49,494 nt of DNA from Bacteroidales bacterium (GTDB lineage: Bacteria; Bacteroidota; Bacteroidia; Bacteroidales; 4484-276): positions 1 to 49,494 of the forward strand of contig JACZJL010000060.1 in assembly GCA_014860585.1 (NCBI GenBank), written 5' to 3'. Shown here piece by piece: positions 46,760-49,494 of the stretch. Position 1 is the first letter of the stretch, and each line of letters starts with the position of its first letter. The translations under genes were made by a program, and so were the position numbers. The notes under the pieces are model-generated. The model worked only from the letters and a program-made list of their open reading frames with translations. It had not been told where the DNA came from and did not search any database.

Positions 46760-46767
46760 CAAATGTA
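46760..46767 (-). promoter_or_regulatory. -7 element of the DUF362 gene
   Basis: TACATTTG on the minus strand, an exact TAnnTTTG match, 24 bp before the ATG at 46735. Confidence 0.6.
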
Positions 46768-46807
46768 GGAATATTTTTTAATTGAAGGATTTATTCTTGT
46801 AACTCAT

Positions 46808-46972
46808 TTATTATCTGCCAGAAAACTTTTCATGTTGAAAATCATTGTTTGCCCCAACCCTCCCGAAGTCTCGGGATAAATTCCGGGAGCAATGATTTTC
46901 AACGATTTACTCCCTTTAGGGGCGGGGAAAATAAATCGTTGAAAAATCAGGGTGTTTTCTGGCAGGCATTAC
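46808..46972 (-). repeat. Dispersed intergenic repeat, copy C (inverted orientation)
   Basis: 165 bp in the 366-bp divergent gap between the DUF362 gene and gdhA. It is the reverse complement of copies A and B. Terminal inverted repeats share the perfect 12-bp CTGCCAGAAAAC (46815-46826 and complement at 46954-46965). Internal blocks seen when reverse-complemented are TTTTTCAACGATTTATTTTC, CCCCGCCC, AAAGGGAGTAAATCG, TTGAAAATCATTGCTCCC and GGAGGGTTGGGGC. No coding frame. Confidence 0.88.
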
Positions 46973-47006
46973 TTAACCTTACACGCTAAAATATTCCCGA
47001 AAAGTC

Positions 47007-47037
47007 TTTGCCAATCCATTTAAAAGCATGTACTTTG
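47007..47037 (+). promoter_or_regulatory. Possible gdhA promoter
   Basis: TTTG at 47007-47010, a 20-bp spacer and TACTTTG at 47031-47037 (one base shorter than TAnnTTTG), about 65 bp before the ATG. Confidence 0.4.
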
Positions 47038-47089
47038 CAAAAAATAATTTTTACTGTTATTTAATTCACATTTTAGTTTTAAACCTTAA

Positions 47090-48439
<1,350 letters not shown>

Positions 48440-48461
48440 AAGTATTGTTCAAAAAGAAAAA

Positions 48462-48493
48462 AGCTCCCTACCGCTGGTTGGGGGCTTTTTTTT
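48462..48493 (+). terminator. Intrinsic terminator after gdhA
   Basis: Arms AGCTCCC and GGGGGCT (with a wobble pair) plus an inner ACC-GCT-GGT stem, followed by eight T. Begins 23 bp after the gdhA stop. Confidence 0.9.
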
Positions 48494-48507
48494 AAACAGT
48501 TGAAACA

Positions 48508-48533
48508 CTGACAAGTCTTGAAGACACTGTCAG
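48508..48533. repeat. Short palindrome in the gdhA-ferritin gap
   Basis: The hairpin has an inner stem GTCTT-G-AAGAC and outer arms CTGACA and TGTCAG. It resembles the short 'CTGACAGGTCT-type' palindromes that recur in Bacteroidota intergenic DNA. One copy in the window; it lacks a T-tract and is not a typical terminator. Confidence 0.5.
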
Positions 48534-48737
48534 GTTTTGATTAAGTCAGTTTTTTTTGTTCAGCTTAGGCTTCATCCTGTCTTTTAGCCTTGACCGAACG
48601 CAATTTATTGCAAGTCACCTTTTGAATCTTATCAAACACCCACCAAGTTTGAAAATTTTGTGGTTATAACAATTGATTCACAGGGTGACTTCAATTGCTT
48701 CTGAATGTTGAATAGTTGAAAATTCATCAAATTGAAG

Positions 48738-48768
48738 TTTGGCTGTAATAGCTAAAAGTCTAACTTTG
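48738..48768 (+). promoter_or_regulatory. Consensus promoter of the ferritin-like gene
   Basis: TTTG at 48738-48741, a 19-bp spacer and TAACTTTG at 48761-48768 match both consensus elements. The -7 element ends 38 bp before the ATG. Confidence 0.75.
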
Positions 48769-48806
48769 TCGCTCGGATTTTTTATAACATTTAATTTTAA
48801 GAAAAG

Positions 48807-49262
48807 ATGAAAGATTTCAATTCTATTGAAGATATCCTCGATTTCGCTATTGGAAACGAGCAGGATGCAGTTGATTTTTACAGTGAACTGGCAGGCAATT
48901 CGCGCAACGATGAGATGCGGGAGGTTTTTACCCAATTTGCCAAAGAAGAGATGGGGCACAAGTCCAAATTGCTGAAAGTGAAAACTGAAGGCACTTTCCA
49001 CATCCAGAAACAAGAAATCCTCGACCTGAAGATCAGCGACTATGTGGTGGATGTGGAACCCAGGCCCAACATGTCGTACGAAGAGGCACTGGTGCTGGCT
49101 ATGAAACGCGAAAAATCTGCCTTTAAGCTTTACACGCGGCTGAGCGAGAAGACAAAGGATGAGCATATCCGGCAGATTTTCCAGTCGCTGGCCATCGAAG
49201 AATCAAAACACAAGCTGCGCTTCGAAGTGGAATACGACGAGTTTGTGATGAGGGAGAATTAA
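48807..49262 (+). CDS. Rubrerythrin/ferritin-like diiron protein
   Basis: 151 residues, a single four-helix ferritin-like domain. Diiron ligands follow the rubrerythrin pattern: E18 (IGNEQDAVDFY), E47-E48-M-G-H51 (AKEEMGHK), E102 (AMKREKSAFKLY), and E131-E132-S-K-H135 (AIEESKHK). The rubredoxin domain of classic rubrerythrin is absent. Likely roles are peroxide reduction or iron handling in an organism that avoids oxygen; the electron donor is unknown. It has its own consensus promoter. Confidence 0.88.
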   Translation: MKDFNSIEDILDFAIGNEQDAVDFYSELAGNSRNDEMREVFTQFAKEEMGHKSKLLKVKTEGTFHIQKQEILDLKISDYVVDVEPRPNMSYEEALVLAMKREKSAFKLYTRLSEKTKDEHIRQIFQSLAIEESKHKLRFEVEYDEFVMREN

Positions 49263-49360
49263 TCCTACGGCAGGACCAATTGCCAAAATCGCCCACATTC
49301 AGCATAATAATTTGATTTACCTGCGTTTTATCTGGAATTAATCACTGCAGGAAATTGCGT

Positions 49361-49494
49361 ATGGAATTTGTTAACCCTTTGTTTTTGTATGGCCTCGCGG
49401 CCATTGCCATCCCCATTATTATTCATCTGTTCAACTTCAGGAAGTTCCGGAAGGTCTATTTCACCAATGTGAAGTTTCTGGAGGAGTTGCAGCA
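49361..49494 (+). CDS. BatA-type protein, 5' end only
   Basis: The first 44 codons of a gene that continues past the window edge: a membrane segment (LFLYGLAAIAIPIIIHLF) followed by NFRKFRKVYFTNVKFLEELQ. This is the N-terminal double-transmembrane (BatA_N) signature of Bacteroidota Bat/aerotolerance-type proteins. A complete BatA would be expected to have VWA or beta domains later, which cannot be seen. The ATG at 49361 is the natural start, as the family begins directly with the hydrophobic segment. Confidence 0.85.
   Translation, partial: MEFVNPLFLYGLAAIAIPIIIHLFNFRKFRKVYFTNVKFLEELQ

Noticed and set aside
29236-46972. The three repeats as a CRISPR array
   Set aside because: Copies are kilobases apart, each ~160 bp long with inverted ends, and no regular spacers exist.
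29236-46972. Repeats as an intact insertion sequence
   Set aside because: They are too short and contain no coding frame; no transposase gene is in the window.

Overview
The window looks like a chromosomal segment of a Bacteroidota bacterium, probably an anaerobic or microaerophilic Bacteroidales/Marinilabiliales-type lineage. Four lines of evidence support this. Three large secreted proteins end in type IX secretion (T9SS) C-terminal sorting domains. At least fourteen genes are preceded by the Bacteroidota -7 promoter element TAnnTTTG, while Shine-Dalgarno sequences are nearly absent. KorAB 2-oxoglutarate:ferredoxin oxidoreductase is present. The long intact frames and their products (GH3, WbuC, MOSC-MogA, DUF362, BatA) fit this phylum. 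I see no rRNA, tRNA, CRISPR array, prophage or complete insertion sequence.

Layout. Positions 1-7851 (minus strand) hold a surface-protein locus: a T9SS protein, a giant LTD-CotH T9SS protein carrying the same C-terminal module, and a second CotH-type protein that runs off the left edge and is open over its whole visible length. At 8095-10965 korA-korB form an operon closed by a strong bidirectional terminator. At 11021-14292 (minus) are three envelope proteins: a small beta-barrel, a lipoprotein-like protein and a YjbH-like barrel. At 14602-23382 (plus) lie tilS, a DsbD-type thiol:disulfide protein, a WbuC cupin with hisS, and full-length gcvP. At 23441-27033 are an HD hydrolase (minus), a small unknown protein, an Omp85-type barrel and another envelope protein. 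At 27034-31253 metG and glnS are divergent. At 31278-40561 a long minus-strand run reads MOSC, MOSC-MogA fusion, unknown, PpsR-type regulator, PBP4-type DacB, AbgT transporter and an M14 carboxypeptidase with a T9SS signal. At 40667-46735 are a MazG-like pyrophosphohydrolase, an unknown secreted protein, ispE, a GH3-family enzyme, an unknown secreted protein and a Tat-exported DUF362 protein. At 47102-49494 are gdhA, a rubrerythrin-like ferritin and the start of a BatA-type protein.

Most genes are core metabolism or translation (2-oxoglutarate oxidation, glycine cleavage, glutamate dehydrogenase, MEP isoprenoid pathway, four tRNA-related enzymes) mixed with Bacteroidota-specific envelope proteins. 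The main non-genic signal is a dispersed intergenic repeat of about 160-170 bp. It is present three times (29236-29393, 41014-41183, and inverted at 46808-46972), has terminal inverted repeats of about 19 bp and an internal 17-bp perfect palindrome pair, and looks like a MITE or structured-RNA repeat family. Other points of interest are the ~590-residue module shared by two adjacent T9SS proteins, the MOSC-MogA fusion whose MOSC half has lost the usual cysteine, and apparent TTG starts that are really parts of promoters.
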